DNA of 56,263 nt from Elainella saxicola E1 (lineage in GTDB: Bacteria > Cyanobacteriota > Cyanobacteriia > Elainellales > Elainellaceae). The notes beneath the pieces are model-generated. The model was not told the DNA's origin. It saw only the letters and a program-made list of their open reading frames with translations, and did not search any database. Position 1 is the first letter of the stretch. Each line of letters begins with the position of its first letter. Positions 9,357 to 18,792 of the stretch are shown here, piece by piece. A program made the translations under genes and the position numbers. The stretch spans positions 5,675-61,937 of the forward strand of contig LUGL01000076.1 of NCBI GenBank assembly GCA_002796835.1. Reading direction: 5' to 3'.

Positions 9357-10211
9357 CTAATTTTCAGCTTGTTGGGCAGCAACAGCACCTGATGTCAACT
9401 CCACCATCGGCATATCTGGGTTTCTCAAATCGATATAAGCAATCTCATCGGCATCAATATTATCCGAGAGTTTTCGCATTCGATCGAGCACATGGAGCTG
9501 ATCGGGAAAGCGATCGCCAAAAGGACCACAATGAACAAGCCCTAAATTTGTATGCAAGATTAAATTGCTGGGTTCGCGCCAATCAATCGTTGAGATTTTG
9601 ACTGGACTACGGCTCACCGCCTCATAGAGCTTCACCCATTGCAACCGATATTGAGACTGGATGCCAATCACTTTCAGCTTGGGCAATTTCTGCGACTGAT
9701 TAAAAGAGGCAAATTTTTCATAGGGCATCCAGGTTCCCTGGTCATCCAGCAGCGCTACAACAAAGAAATTATCGAGATTTTTGTTGATCGGACTTAAGGA
9801 TTGATTGGGACTCGCATAGACCGTAGCGATTGGATGCCGCTCTTGAATTTGAATCAGCAAACCAGGGGGAAACATTCGGCGCGTCACCGTAGCATCTGCG
9901 ATCGGCGCTTCCGTTTCAAGCTGATGTGCCAGGTCATCAGGCCGCAATGACAAGACAGATTGCGGATAATTAATCGGTAACATGGCTCGAATCATATCGG
10001 GCGAGAGCGATTTATTTCCCTCAATCACAACCTGACTGGGATCGCGCAACATCCAATCTGGTTTTGAAACCAACCAGACAACGCCCACAGTTATACCCGT
10101 CATGGCAATCACTTGCCAACTTTTTTGTAGTAAACGCGATCGACGTTGCCGCCGCAGGTGTCGTCGCCGATCCGTTAATTCTTCAGAGGAAATTGAGGAG
10201 ATATCCGCCAT
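9357..10211 (-). CDS. ftsQ: Cell division protein FtsQ/DivIB
   Basis: A 284-residue bitopic membrane protein of the divisome. A basic N-terminus (residues 12-28, many Arg) precedes one transmembrane helix (about 33-48, VIAMTGITVGVVWLVS). A POTRA domain beginning VVIEGNKSLSPDMIRAMLP follows, then a beta domain ending near residue 270. This is the expected build for FtsQ, which links early and late division proteins. In many cyanobacteria murB/murC lie upstream; here the upstream neighbour is a divergent GH8 glycosidase gene, so the mur cluster is split. Confidence 0.88.
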   Translation of the reverse strand: MADISSISSEELTDRRRHLRRQRRSRLLQKSWQVIAMTGITVGVVWLVSKPDWMLRDPSQVVIEGNKSLSPDMIRAMLPINYPQSVLSLRPDDLAHQLETEAPIADATVTRRMFPPGLLIQIQERHPIATVYASPNQSLSPINKNLDNFFVVALLDDQGTWMPYEKFASFNQSQKLPKLKVIGIQSQYRLQWVKLYEAVSRSPVKISTIDWREPSNLILHTNLGLVHCGPFGDRFPDQLHVLDRMRKLSDNIDADEIAYIDLRNPDMPMVELTSGAVAAQQAEN

Positions 10212-10557
10212 GCCCCTGCTAGATCCATCGCTTCAATATTTCAATATCGTACTGTCACTTTCTACCCTGAATGAAGGCCAGAGAAGCACTACATTAACAT
10301 GCTCTAACGCCAAGTTTGGGGGATCCGGACGAAAGCGCATTCAACCGTAACACAAAATATGGGATCCGCGACAAAGAGCCAAACCCCATAAGCCGCCAAA
10401 TTCTCTCCTTAAAATCATCTAATCAGGAATGCCTCTGCTCAAAGCCTATCTGCCGGGACAGGATTTTCCTGAAGCAGATCTCATACCGGACTCACAACTG
10501 CTATAACCCAAAAGCATAGGCCTGTTCCCTTGGAGTAGATCCAAGCCCCAAAGCATC
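10212..10557. other. Divergent intergenic region ftsQ / GH8
   Basis: A 346-bp stretch between two divergent genes. I see no credible ORF or strong palindrome; it presumably holds both promoters. Confidence 0.4.
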
Positions 10558-11799
10558 ATGCTGAAGCTGAAACCGATCGCATTTTGTTGCCTCGCCCTGT
10601 TATCCAGTTTCGTTATTTTGCTGACCTCAGGGATTCTGTCTGTTTCCTTAGAGTCCTTCAGAGTTGCAGCCCAGCCGCCTGCCTCGCTCACAGAGCTTTT
10701 GCAGCAAAGCTGGACCACCTATCGGCAACGATTTATTCAAGCAGATGGACGGGTGATCGATTGGGAAAATGGTGCCCGGTCTACTTCTGAAGGGCAAGCT
10801 TATGCCATGCTGCGATCGGTCCTCGCGGATGATCCTGCCACGTTTGACTTAACCTTCACCTGGGCTGAAAACAATTTACGCCGCCACAATTTAGACCCTC
10901 CCAACGGCATAGATCTCGACCGCCTTTGGGCCTGGAAATGGGGCCAGACACCTGAGGGCAGTTGGGCAATCCTCGATCAAAATTTTGCCAGCGATGCCGA
11001 TCTGGATGCGATCACAGCTTTGATTTTGGCCAATCGTCGCTGGCAGCGTTCCGATTATCTAGAACTGGCCCAACACAAACTGCAAGATTTTTGGAATTTA
11101 GCGACTTTTGCCGTCCCAGCTCAGAACAATCGATCGCCCAGACGCTACTTATTACCGGGACAAATCGCCGCCTTTCAGCCCACCCCCAACCAAATAATTC
11201 TCAACCCGTCTTATTTCGCCCCTTATGCATTTCGACTGTTTGCTCAGGTCGATCCAACTCATGACTGGCTCAGTCTGGTGGACAGCAGCTACATGATTTT
11301 GGCAACCTCTACGCAATTATCAAAAGTCGGATTGCCTAGCGACTGGGTGATGGTGAATCTGGATACCTCAGCCTTTCAGTCGCCTCCCGTTCGATCGCAA
11401 CTCCGCAGCACCTATAGTTTTGACGCATTTCGCGTTTGGTGGCGCATTTCGCTGGACGCTATTTGGTTTCAAGAGCCACGTGCCCTCACATTTTTAGAGC
11501 AACAACTCTCGTATCTGCAATCCCTTTGGCAAGCAAACCAGGCAATTCCGGCACGGATTAACTTAAGAGGAGCTGCGACCGCGAGGTATGAAGCCACCGC
11601 CCAATATGCTATGCTCTACCCGGCGTTTCAGCTTGTCAATCCAACGATCGCCCACGAGATTTATCAACAAAAACTGCTGACCAGCTACCGAGATGGGGTT
11701 TGGGACAATGATTCTGCCTATTATGTCCAGAATCTAGCCTGGTTTGGCCTGTTTCCTGCCGATCGATTCAATCTCCAGACCGCAACCTTCGCGCCCTGA
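10558..11799 (+). CDS. Glycoside hydrolase family 8 (endoglucanase-like), exported
   Basis: A 413-residue secreted beta-glucanase-like enzyme. Residues 1-38 form a long hydrophobic signal sequence ending near VAAQP. The catalytic region shows NGARSTSEGQAYAM (Glu78, the probable general acid), WAWKWGQ, ASDADLDAITAL (Asp of the active site), NPSYFAPYAFRLF and YSFDAFRVWWRI. These are standard GH8 landmarks shared with cellulose-synthase-associated BcsZ/CMCax. No cellulose synthase gene is near, so it may act on matrix polysaccharide or during cell separation; its position beside ftsQ is suggestive only. The start has no strong ribosome site but fits the signal peptide. Confidence 0.86.
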   Translation: MLKLKPIAFCCLALLSSFVILLTSGILSVSLESFRVAAQPPASLTELLQQSWTTYRQRFIQADGRVIDWENGARSTSEGQAYAMLRSVLADDPATFDLTFTWAENNLRRHNLDPPNGIDLDRLWAWKWGQTPEGSWAILDQNFASDADLDAITALILANRRWQRSDYLELAQHKLQDFWNLATFAVPAQNNRSPRRYLLPGQIAAFQPTPNQIILNPSYFAPYAFRLFAQVDPTHDWLSLVDSSYMILATSTQLSKVGLPSDWVMVNLDTSAFQSPPVRSQLRSTYSFDAFRVWWRISLDAIWFQEPRALTFLEQQLSYLQSLWQANQAIPARINLRGAATARYEATAQYAMLYPAFQLVNPTIAHEIYQQKLLTSYRDGVWDNDSAYYVQNLAWFGLFPADRFNLQTATFAP

Positions 11800-11845
11800 A
11801 ATTCACACCCTCAAAGTTCAAATCTGGCAGCCCATCAACCCAGCA

Positions 11846-12364
11846 TTAAACGCCACAACCGCAGGGCAAGGGAGTAGGTCCACCCTTCCGATTCACAAAC
11901 AAATTGACCTCATAGGCATTCTTGCTGTTCGTGGCATTTTTTACCTGCAAGTAATAAATTCCTGGCTGAGCCGTTGGAACCAGCGTGCTGGCTTTTTCCC
12001 CCCCTGACACAGCAATCTGCTGCCGTTTGCCATTTGCAGTTACCACTTTTCCAGCCGCATTCAGAATGGCACCGCTAATCTCACCTTCTGAGCGGTTTGT
12101 CAGGAATAATTTGATCCGACTATTTTCGGTTATTTCGATCTGAAAGAAATCGCTCGATTTTTTTGATCCCACTGAATCTTTAAAGTTGCGATGACCGGGG
12201 GGAAAAGTTCCCAATTTTTTTGCAGTGGCCAATGTGCTATTTGAAGCCCTTGTACCTGCTGTCAGCGAGGTTTTTCGTCCACTCAGTGGATCTACCCCCT
12301 GGGACCACACCCCGATCGATCGGGTTGGCAATGCAGGATTCAAACCAAGCTTTTGCTGCGACAT
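11846..12364 (-). CDS. Pre-peptidase C-terminal (PPC)-type domain protein
   Basis: A 172-residue protein. Residues 60-165 look like a PPC beta-sandwich: FKDSVGSKKSSDFFQIEI, SRIKLFLTNRSEG and the strand pair GIYYLQVKN ... NAYEVNLFVN. PPC domains usually sit behind secreted proteases or stand alone on exported proteins. No classical signal peptide is seen; the N-terminus is Ser/Thr-rich and hydrophilic, so export may use another route. The end is unusual, with a Cys-Gly-Cys motif (PCGCGV). It is the last gene of a leftward group after the TPR and patatin genes, and has a GGGAG ribosome site. Confidence 0.65.
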   Translation of the reverse strand: MSQQKLGLNPALPTRSIGVWSQGVDPLSGRKTSLTAGTRASNSTLATAKKLGTFPPGHRNFKDSVGSKKSSDFFQIEITENSRIKLFLTNRSEGEISGAILNAAGKVVTANGKRQQIAVSGGEKASTLVPTAQPGIYYLQVKNATNSKNAYEVNLFVNRKGGPTPLPCGCGV

Positions 12365-12481
12365 AAACGAACTCCCAAAATTGGACTGACGATCCCAGCC
12401 TGCAATCAGCAGATACTGCTTAAAGGTATACCCAGGACAGTGCTAAAACAGAGCAGAATGCAAAGAATTTCAATGCTTCAT

Positions 12482-13114
12482 TTATCCCTGCCTTTCAGGA
12501 TGCCAATTGCGCAAGTGCTGATGCACTAGGGCTAAATGGCCCATATAATCATCCCGCTGATACTCGGTTCGAAAAGTTTGTGCGGCTTGTTGCATCTGCA
12601 AACGGGCCTGTTCTACTTCTCTCGCCGCCTCATAATATAACCCTACATACAGCAAGCTATAAAACTTGCCCACACTTCCCATCTGCCTGCCCATTTGCAA
12701 CACCTGATCGGGGCTGAGCTGACCCGCATAAAGATCATAGATCGATCGCATGATCGGACGGGGATCATGACGCACTGGCAATAAAGCTTGACGAGCTGCA
12801 TTCGCATCTTGAAACTGGGCCATACAAAGATAGCGCCACACGGTTTCTTCCACATCTTGGGCATTCACAGTCAGGTCAATCTCAAACTGTTTGGCCCCCT
12901 CCTCATAGCGATCGGCATAGTAATAGGACAACCCGCGCTGCCAAAGATAGGGAGTGAGTTGGAGATCAAGTTGCTCTGCGCGATCGAAGTCTTGAATTGA
13001 CTCGTGAATATTGCCTTGCTTGAAATAGGCCATTCCCCGCCGCACATAAAGCTGAGGATTTTGGGGATCACGCTGAATCTTTTGATCCCAGGTTTGTAAG
13101 TCTGAAGGATACAT
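12482..13114 (-). CDS. Tetratricopeptide-repeat protein
   Basis: A 210-residue protein with at least three TPR units in its first half (around QLYVRRGMAYFKQGNIHESI, PYLWQRGLSYYYADRYEEG and the following helix pair). A conserved C-terminal half follows (YAGQLSPDQVLQMG, FYSLLYVGLYYEA). This build recurs in cyanobacteria and plastid-bearing eukaryotes and suggests protein-protein scaffolding; no enzyme motif is visible. It starts 18 bp after the patatin stop, with GGAG 8 nt before the ATG, so the two genes are probably cotranscribed. Confidence 0.75.
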   Translation of the reverse strand: MYPSDLQTWDQKIQRDPQNPQLYVRRGMAYFKQGNIHESIQDFDRAEQLDLQLTPYLWQRGLSYYYADRYEEGAKQFEIDLTVNAQDVEETVWRYLCMAQFQDANAARQALLPVRHDPRPIMRSIYDLYAGQLSPDQVLQMGRQMGSVGKFYSLLYVGLYYEAAREVEQARLQMQQAAQTFRTEYQRDDYMGHLALVHQHLRNWHPERQG

Positions 13115-13132
13115 TGCGGTGACTCCTGGCGA

Positions 13133-14866
13133 TTACTCCAGCTTTAACAGCTCATTTAGCCGTTTGGATAAGAAGATGCGCAAACTCAGCTTCAGCAACC
13201 AGCGCACCCAGATGCGGCCTTCCACGGAATCAACAATGCGCTGTAACCGATCGACCAATTGGGCTTTCAAAGCCTGTCGCGTCTTCAGATCGACTTTGCT
13301 GAGATCGACCTTGCCTAAATCGGGCTGTAACGGAGCGAGATTGTGACCGGGCACAAAGTTGGTCAAATAGAGCTGGCCCTCGCCTTTGCCTTTCTGGTTG
13401 AGCGCCTGCAATTGCTGGAGAAAATGCACTGCTTTGTGGCGACCGACATCATAGTCATGCTTACGAAACGACTGATCTAGAAATCCACCAAACGCAAACA
13501 GCTGTTCACCCGCCAGCTCCACATCTTCTGAAGTAATGGCATACACCGTCATGACATCCTTCGTCCCCAGATTTTGGGCTTTCTCTAACGCTTGGACTAG
13601 TTTCAGCCAGCTTTCCGCCACCTCTTCACCGGGCACCCCCGTTTTAGTCGAGGCATAGACGAGACGATCGTATTCTTCGGTAAATTGATGACGCAGCCGG
13701 TTGCGATCGAGCATGATTTGCTGCTGCTGTTCCACGGAGGTGCCCTGGATGTAGAGCACGGACAACAAATTGTCGGCGACGCTGCTAAAGGCCATTCTCA
13801 ACTGGGGAGACTTCAACAACACATCACTCAGTTCTTTGGCCTGCTGTTCGAACTGACGAATCGCCGCATTAATTTTGCTTGTCGCGATCCAGTTTTGAAA
13901 GCGAGCTTGGGTGAAAATGGCTCCTGCCAGCGCCGCTCCCGTATTCAGGTAGGTGGCATTCTCTGCATTGATGTTGGGATTCACGGTCGAGCTTTTGGCA
14001 CCGGGCGCAACATAAAGATAAAAGCGATCCCCATGATTGAGATGCTTTCGATCGATCTCATCAACCAGATCTTTGGCCAGCCCCAGTGGTTCATTTTCAA
14101 AAACGCCACCATCTGTATAAACAAAAGAATAGGGGCGATCGGGCGATAGGACGGATTGGGCAAAGCTAGCGTCGCTACCCTCCCGCTGAATTTGCAGCAA
14201 GCGAAACGCAAAGGGGAACGCACCGGAGGAACGGGCAATTGCTTCTAATTTTTGCCACAGCTTGGGATTGTCGTCGGCATCCTGATCCTGAATTTCGCAA
14301 GTGAAAAAATCTTTGTGCCGGGTATAGGTGAACATGCGGCGCGATCGGCTACCTGGATCTGCCACATTCGGGAAGTCTGTCACCTCAACCGCATAGTCTA
14401 CGCCATTCAAATTAGACATAGCCAAGCCCAGACGAATGCTGGAAGCCGCTGCTGGATGCCGTTGACGGGGGGTCGGTTGGCCTGCCGCATAGCGTTGCAT
14501 CACATACTTGTATCCCAACTCGGCAATTTGCTCGGACGACAAAATCGAGAAGTTGGGATCATCTTGGCCCCTCAATTTCAGCAAACCTGTGATATCTACA
14601 TCTTCCACCCAGGGTCCATACAGCGCATTGGCACAGGGCTGCCGCAATGCCTCGGCTTCAAACATCAGCTTTTGACTCAAAATACAGGCAGTCATTGCCC
14701 CAGCTGAAGCGCCAGTAATCACATCAATTTCAATGCGTTCTTCCTCTGCAGTATCGGGATGGGTGTTATGTTGAGCGATCGCTTCCACAATTTCATAGAT
14801 CACGCCAGCCTCGTAACTTCCAAGAGACACAGCGCCACTAATTGCGATCGCAAGCTTTTGCGACAT
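13133..14866 (-). CDS. Patatin-like phospholipase, soluble
   Basis: A 577-residue lipid acyl hydrolase-like protein. The N-terminus AIAISGAVSLGSYEAG holds the glycine-rich oxyanion loop, TGASAGAMTA holds the nucleophile Ser in G-x-S-x-G, and DGGVFENEPL holds the catalytic Asp of the Ser-Asp dyad. The oxyanion loop deviates from the usual GGGxRG. A long C-terminal helical extension of about 200 residues follows. The ATG at 14864-14866 is chosen because AGGAG lies 8 nt upstream; a GTG 9 bp further upstream would overlap it. First gene of a probable operon with the TPR and PPC-domain genes. Confidence 0.82.
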   Translation of the reverse strand: MSQKLAIAISGAVSLGSYEAGVIYEIVEAIAQHNTHPDTAEEERIEIDVITGASAGAMTACILSQKLMFEAEALRQPCANALYGPWVEDVDITGLLKLRGQDDPNFSILSSEQIAELGYKYVMQRYAAGQPTPRQRHPAAASSIRLGLAMSNLNGVDYAVEVTDFPNVADPGSRSRRMFTYTRHKDFFTCEIQDQDADDNPKLWQKLEAIARSSGAFPFAFRLLQIQREGSDASFAQSVLSPDRPYSFVYTDGGVFENEPLGLAKDLVDEIDRKHLNHGDRFYLYVAPGAKSSTVNPNINAENATYLNTGAALAGAIFTQARFQNWIATSKINAAIRQFEQQAKELSDVLLKSPQLRMAFSSVADNLLSVLYIQGTSVEQQQQIMLDRNRLRHQFTEEYDRLVYASTKTGVPGEEVAESWLKLVQALEKAQNLGTKDVMTVYAITSEDVELAGEQLFAFGGFLDQSFRKHDYDVGRHKAVHFLQQLQALNQKGKGEGQLYLTNFVPGHNLAPLQPDLGKVDLSKVDLKTRQALKAQLVDRLQRIVDSVEGRIWVRWLLKLSLRIFLSKRLNELLKLE

Positions 14867-14870
14867 TGTT

Positions 14871-14903
14871 ACCACTCCTACTCCAAATCACCACTCCTAC
14901 TCC
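14871..14903 (-). repeat. Duplicated ribosome-site-like 14-mer upstream of the patatin gene
   Basis: The 14-mer ACCACTCCTACTCC occurs at 14871-14884 and again at 14890-14903. On the coding strand it reads GGAGTAGGAGTGGT, so two Shine-Dalgarno-like GGAG blocks stand in tandem before the patatin ATG. Confidence 0.5.
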
Positions 14904-15019
14904 GGTAACCAGATCTTACTCCGATCGATTCCCCGGAGCTTGGACAATCAGACAATCCCTTTATTTCACCCCAATTGGCTTCCTGATTCGGCCTCTCGTT
15001 GACAAAACTGGGCGATGGT

Positions 15020-15078
15020 TGCCTCATATTTGCCCTCACACTTGACCTCATACTGGCCCTTATACTGCGCCTCTCCCC
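15020..15078. repeat. Tandem 12-bp repeat upstream of yebC
   Basis: Units related to TGCCCTCATACT run at 15020-15030, 15031-15042, 15043-15054, 15055-15066 and 15067-15078. They are imperfect but in exact 12-bp register, and end 55 bp before the yebC start. Confidence 0.55.
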
Positions 15079-15132
15079 ATCTCTGAACCGCTTGCACTAT
15101 CCTGGTTTTTTGAGGTGTTACGACAATAGACC

Positions 15133-15927
15133 ATGGCAGGACATAGTAAGTGGGCCAACATTAAGCGGCAAAAAGCGAGAGTGGATGCAGTCAAAGGCAA
15201 AACTTTTGCCAAAATATCGCGAGCCATTATTGTGGCAGCCCGCAGCGGCATTCCCGATCCGGCTGGCAATTTTCAGTTGAGAACAGCAATCGAAAAGGCA
15301 AAGGCGGCTGGTATTCCCAACGACAACATTGAGCGGGCGATCGCTAAAGGGGCAGGCAAATTTGGCAGTGACAGCGACATTGAAGAAATTCGCTATGAAG
15401 GTTACGGTCCGGGCGGCGTTGCCATTTTGATCGAAGCCATGACCGACAACCGCAATCGCACGGCAGCAGATCTGCGAGCGGCGTTTAGCAAACGGGGTGG
15501 CAATTTAGGAGAGACGGGCTGCGTGGGCTGGATGTTTGAGCAAAAAGGTGTGGCGACGCTGTTTCGACCGGGAACTGGAAAAGTGAAAGCGATCGCGATC
15601 GACGAAGAGGCGCTGTTGGAAGATCTGCTGGAAGCCGGAGCCGAAACCTATGAACTGACGGAAGTGGATGACGATGTGCCGGGAGCGGAAGTGTTTACTG
15701 ATCCAGCCGAGTTGGAAGATTTGAGTCAGGCGCTGAAAGACAAAGGCTATGTAGTGGCGCAGGCGGAACTGCGATGGATTCCCAACAACAGTGTTGAGGT
15801 GACCGATGCTGACCAGGCCCGATCGCTCTTGCGGCTGATGGATGCCTTGGAAGACCTGGATGATGTGCAAAGTGTGACGGCTAACTTCGACATGACCGAT
15901 GACTTAATGGCCACCAGTCTGGTTTAG
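15133..15927 (+). CDS. yebC: YebC/PmpR family protein
   Basis: A 264-residue member of the YebC (TACO1/PmpR) family. The strongly conserved N-terminus [14 protein letters not shown] and the segments [27 protein letters not shown] and [15 protein letters not shown] are all present. Family members were called DNA-binding regulators; recent work ties them to ribosomes and translation of difficult sequences. Slightly longer than usual because of an acidic C-terminal stretch. It converges with era, separated by only 16 bp. Confidence 0.93.
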   Translation: MAGHSKWANIKRQKARVDAVKGKTFAKISRAIIVAARSGIPDPAGNFQLRTAIEKAKAAGIPNDNIERAIAKGAGKFGSDSDIEEIRYEGYGPGGVAILIEAMTDNRNRTAADLRAAFSKRGGNLGETGCVGWMFEQKGVATLFRPGTGKVKAIAIDEEALLEDLLEAGAETYELTEVDDDVPGAEVFTDPAELEDLSQALKDKGYVVAQAELRWIPNNSVEVTDADQARSLLRLMDALEDLDDVQSVTANFDMTDDLMATSLV

Positions 15928-15943
15928 CCCGATTTCTTTAGGC

Positions 15944-16927
15944 TTATTTCTCGACGCGATAGCCCAAATCCGAAAGCTGCAACCGCGATTGCCGCCATTT
16001 GGGCTGCACTTTCACAAAGAGCTCCAGATAAACCTTGCCCATCACCAGCTTTTGAATCTGCTGTCGTGCCCCTGTGCCAATTTCCCGCATCATGCTGCCT
16101 TTTTTGCCAATCAAAATGCCCTTTTGCGAATCGCGTTCCACATAGACGGTTGCTAGGATCCGCGTAATGTCTGGATCTTCTTCGACGCGATCGATCGTGA
16201 TTGCCACGGAATGGGGCACTTCTTCACGAGTTAGCGCCAGCACCTGTTCCCGGATTAACTCACCCATAATGAATCGTTCTGGCTGATCGGTCACTAAGTC
16301 AGGCGGGTAGTAATAGGGTCCGGGCTGAAGTTGCTCAATCAGTAAAGCTTGCAAGGATTCCATCCCCTCACCGGTCAAGGCAGAGAACTTAGCCACCGAC
16401 CAATTCTGGGCTGCCGCCATTTGCTGATAGCTCTCATCCAGTTCGGGCCGATCGGTCGGCTGTTGATCGCTTTTGTTGATGCCGAGAATCACGGGCACCT
16501 GGGTTTGTTCGAGCAATTTCGCTACGTAACGATCCCCACCACCCGCGATCGAGCTGCCATCCACGACAAACAGGATCAAGTCAACTGAGTCGATCGCAAT
16601 CCGAGCATTTTTCACCAACACCACACCCAGCTCATGCTGCGGCTTATGAATTCCCGGCGTATCGACAAAAATCATTTGCGCAGTGGGCAAGGTTAATATG
16701 CCGCGCAATCGGTTGCGGGTCGTCTGGGCGATGGGTGAGGTAATCGCAATTTTCTGACCCACTAACTGATTCATCAGCGTGGACTTACCGACGTTGGGGC
16801 GACCAATAATGCCAATAAATCCAGATTTAAACCCCTGTGGTGCAATTGGAATTAACTCTGATGAGATAATTTTATCGACAGCGGGCGCTTCAAGATTTTG
16901 ATCAGGATTGAGCGATCGATCGGACAT
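15944..16927 (-). CDS. era: GTPase Era
   Basis: A 327-residue ribosome-assembly GTPase. G1 GRPNVGKST, G2 region TTRNRLRGI, G3 DTPGIHKP and G4 NKSD are present. A C-terminal KH domain contains GILIGKKGSMMREIG and binds the 3' end of 16S rRNA. About 35 non-conserved residues precede the G1 domain. It is divergent from dnaN across a 540-bp region with DnaA-box-like sites. Confidence 0.95.
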   Translation of the reverse strand: MSDRSLNPDQNLEAPAVDKIISSELIPIAPQGFKSGFIGIIGRPNVGKSTLMNQLVGQKIAITSPIAQTTRNRLRGILTLPTAQMIFVDTPGIHKPQHELGVVLVKNARIAIDSVDLILFVVDGSSIAGGGDRYVAKLLEQTQVPVILGINKSDQQPTDRPELDESYQQMAAAQNWSVAKFSALTGEGMESLQALLIEQLQPGPYYYPPDLVTDQPERFIMGELIREQVLALTREEVPHSVAITIDRVEEDPDITRILATVYVERDSQKGILIGKKGSMMREIGTGARQQIQKLVMGKVYLELFVKVQPKWRQSRLQLSDLGYRVEK

Positions 16928-17024
16928 AGCTACACAACTGCCTGGAGCAGCCCATAGAGTACAACATTCCTGCGATTGAATTTCACTTCACCAAACTTTA
17001 CAAGCCAGCTCAGGCCATTTTAGC

Positions 17025-17229
17025 TGTGGAAAACTAGGTTTTTTCTGTGGAAAATCCCAGGGAAAAGTTGTGAAAAACAGGGGCAAATTGAGAAGAACTT
17101 ATGGGTTATTTTTTCTCCTGTGCAAAACAAATCATTTTTTCCACTCCTTTTCAACAGCCGATCGAACCACCAAGACGCTTAGCTGCAAGCTTTTTAACAA
17201 GTTTTCCACATTTTCCACAGCCTCTACTA
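17025..17229. other. Cluster of DnaA-box-like nonamers, candidate oriC
   Basis: Seven nonamers close to the DnaA box TTATCCACA or its complement lie in 205 bp: TGTGGAAAA at 17025-17033 and 17046-17054, TGTGAAAAA at 17069-17077, TGTGCAAAA at 17119-17127, TTTTCCACT at 17137-17145, and TTTTCCACA at 17212-17220 and 17221-17229. The first four point one way and the last three the other. The site lies directly upstream of dnaN, where origins of several unicellular cyanobacteria map. An origin role is inference. Confidence 0.65.
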
Positions 17230-17467
17230 CTACTGGATCTCTTTAAAGCTATTTCAAGATATAAGGATCTGGTGATCGAAATGACCGGAATTTTCAGACC
17301 AACAAAATTTGATCGTTTTTCGACAGGGTGTTACGATCTGCCTCCGATCAGGTACGATCAACGTCCAAATCCCTTGTGATCTGGTTCCCAGCGATTAAAG
17401 AACTGGATCGATCGATTCATTCGGCCTATCCCAACTCCCCCAGCACTTTCAGTTAACTCTTGCGCTC

Positions 17468-18601
17468 ATGAAACTTACCTGCACTCAAAGCGAACTGAAC
17501 ACCCATTTATCGTTAGTTAGCCGAGTTGTTCCCAGCCGTCCGAGTCACCCAGTTTTGGCAAATGTGCTGTTAAAGGCAAAATCCGATACTCAACAGGTCA
17601 GCTTGACTGGATTTGACTTGAGCTTGGGGGTGCAAACTAGCTTCAATGCTCAGGTTCAGGAAGAAGGCACTTTAACCTTGCCAGCCAAACTTTTGAGTGA
17701 CATTGTGTCGCGCTTACCAGAAGGGGAAATTACTTTAGAGGAAGCTGAGGGTGAATCAGTTGTGACGCTGACTTGCGCGTCGGGGCATTATCAAGTGCGC
17801 GGCATGAGTGCCGAAGAGTTTCCAGAACTGCCATCCATTGAAGATACGGAAGTGATTCACTTGCCGCTTGATGCACTCTCAGAAGGTCTGCGTGGTTCTC
17901 TGTTTGCAACCAGCAGCGATGAAACAAAGCAGGTACTGACTGGCGTTCACCTCACCTCAGAAGCCGAAAGTTTAGAATTTGCCGCCACTGATGGTCACCG
18001 ACTGGCAGTTGTGCAAACCATTCCGGAAGGAGCGACCCAGGAGCGGCAAGCATTTCATGTGACGGTTCCTGCCAAAGCCCTGCGTGAACTGGAGCGGATG
18101 ATGCAGCTTAATTCTACTGGGGATGCGATCGCCGTTCGGTTTGATCAGGGGCAGTTGATTTGTGAATGGGCAAATCAACGGTTAACCAGCCGCTTGCTGG
18201 AAGGGCAATACCCCAACTACCGCCAGCTCGTGCCGAGGCAATTCTCACGCCAAATGACGGCCGATCGTCGACTCTTTACCTCTGCGCTAGAGCGGATCGC
18301 CGTGTTAGCGGATCAGAAGAACAGCATTGTCAAACTCAGCCTGGATAGCGTCAAGCAAGAGCTGGTGCTGTCAGTAGAAGCGCAAGATGTGGGCAGCGGT
18401 CGTGAAGCAGTGCCCGCCCAAATCTCCGGTGAGGATTTGGATATTGCCTTTAACGTGAAATACCTGCTGGAAGGCTTGAAGGCATTCAACACGGGTGAAG
18501 TGCAGATGCAGTTTAATACGGCAACCAGTCCTTCTATTTTGACGCCGCTGGGTGGCTTGAAAATGACGTATCTCGTCATGCCCGTTCAGATTCGGAGTTA
18601 A
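17468..18601 (+). CDS. dnaN: DNA polymerase III beta subunit (sliding clamp)
   Basis: A 377-residue clamp with the three repeated domains of the family. MKLTCTQSELNTHLSLVSRVV, VRGMSAEEFPELP, FAATDGHRLAVV, RLLEGQYPNYRQLVP and the C-terminal YLVMPVQIR are typical landmarks. It forms a dimeric ring that tethers the replicative polymerase. The start ATG has no strong ribosome site. The gene follows the DnaA-box cluster and is the first rightward gene after leftward era. Confidence 0.97.
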   Translation: MKLTCTQSELNTHLSLVSRVVPSRPSHPVLANVLLKAKSDTQQVSLTGFDLSLGVQTSFNAQVQEEGTLTLPAKLLSDIVSRLPEGEITLEEAEGESVVTLTCASGHYQVRGMSAEEFPELPSIEDTEVIHLPLDALSEGLRGSLFATSSDETKQVLTGVHLTSEAESLEFAATDGHRLAVVQTIPEGATQERQAFHVTVPAKALRELERMMQLNSTGDAIAVRFDQGQLICEWANQRLTSRLLEGQYPNYRQLVPRQFSRQMTADRRLFTSALERIAVLADQKNSIVKLSLDSVKQELVLSVEAQDVGSGREAVPAQISGEDLDIAFNVKYLLEGLKAFNTGEVQMQFNTATSPSILTPLGGLKMTYLVMPVQIRS

Positions 18602-18609
18602 CAGCATCG

Positions 18610-18638
18610 CTTGGTTAGCTAATTGATGGCTAGCCAAG
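18610..18638 (+). terminator. Hairpin after dnaN
   Basis: CTTGGTTAGC at 18610-18619 pairs with GCTAGCCAAG at 18629-18638 (one G:T), starting 8 bp after the dnaN stop. A short T-rich stretch follows. Probably an RNA hairpin terminating dnaN. Confidence 0.55.
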
Positions 18639-18756
18639 TTGCTTTGTCATGACCGAAATGAATCGGGTGCATTTTGACTTTCTACGGATAGTGGTTGAGC
18701 TAACATAAAATGCTTCTTTTACGCTACCTGTAGAGAGGCAATAAGTAATCTCATAT

Positions 18757-18792
18757 CTTTTGTGTTTGAAAATCTTGAGCAAACACAAAAAG
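18757..18792. repeat. Perfect inverted repeat upstream of the coiled-coil gene
   Basis: CTTTTGTGTTTG at 18757-18768 is matched by CAAACACAAAA at 18780-18790 across an 11-nt loop. It lies in the 364-bp region between dnaN and the coiled-coil gene and could be a terminator or operator. No other structure stands out there. Confidence 0.5.
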
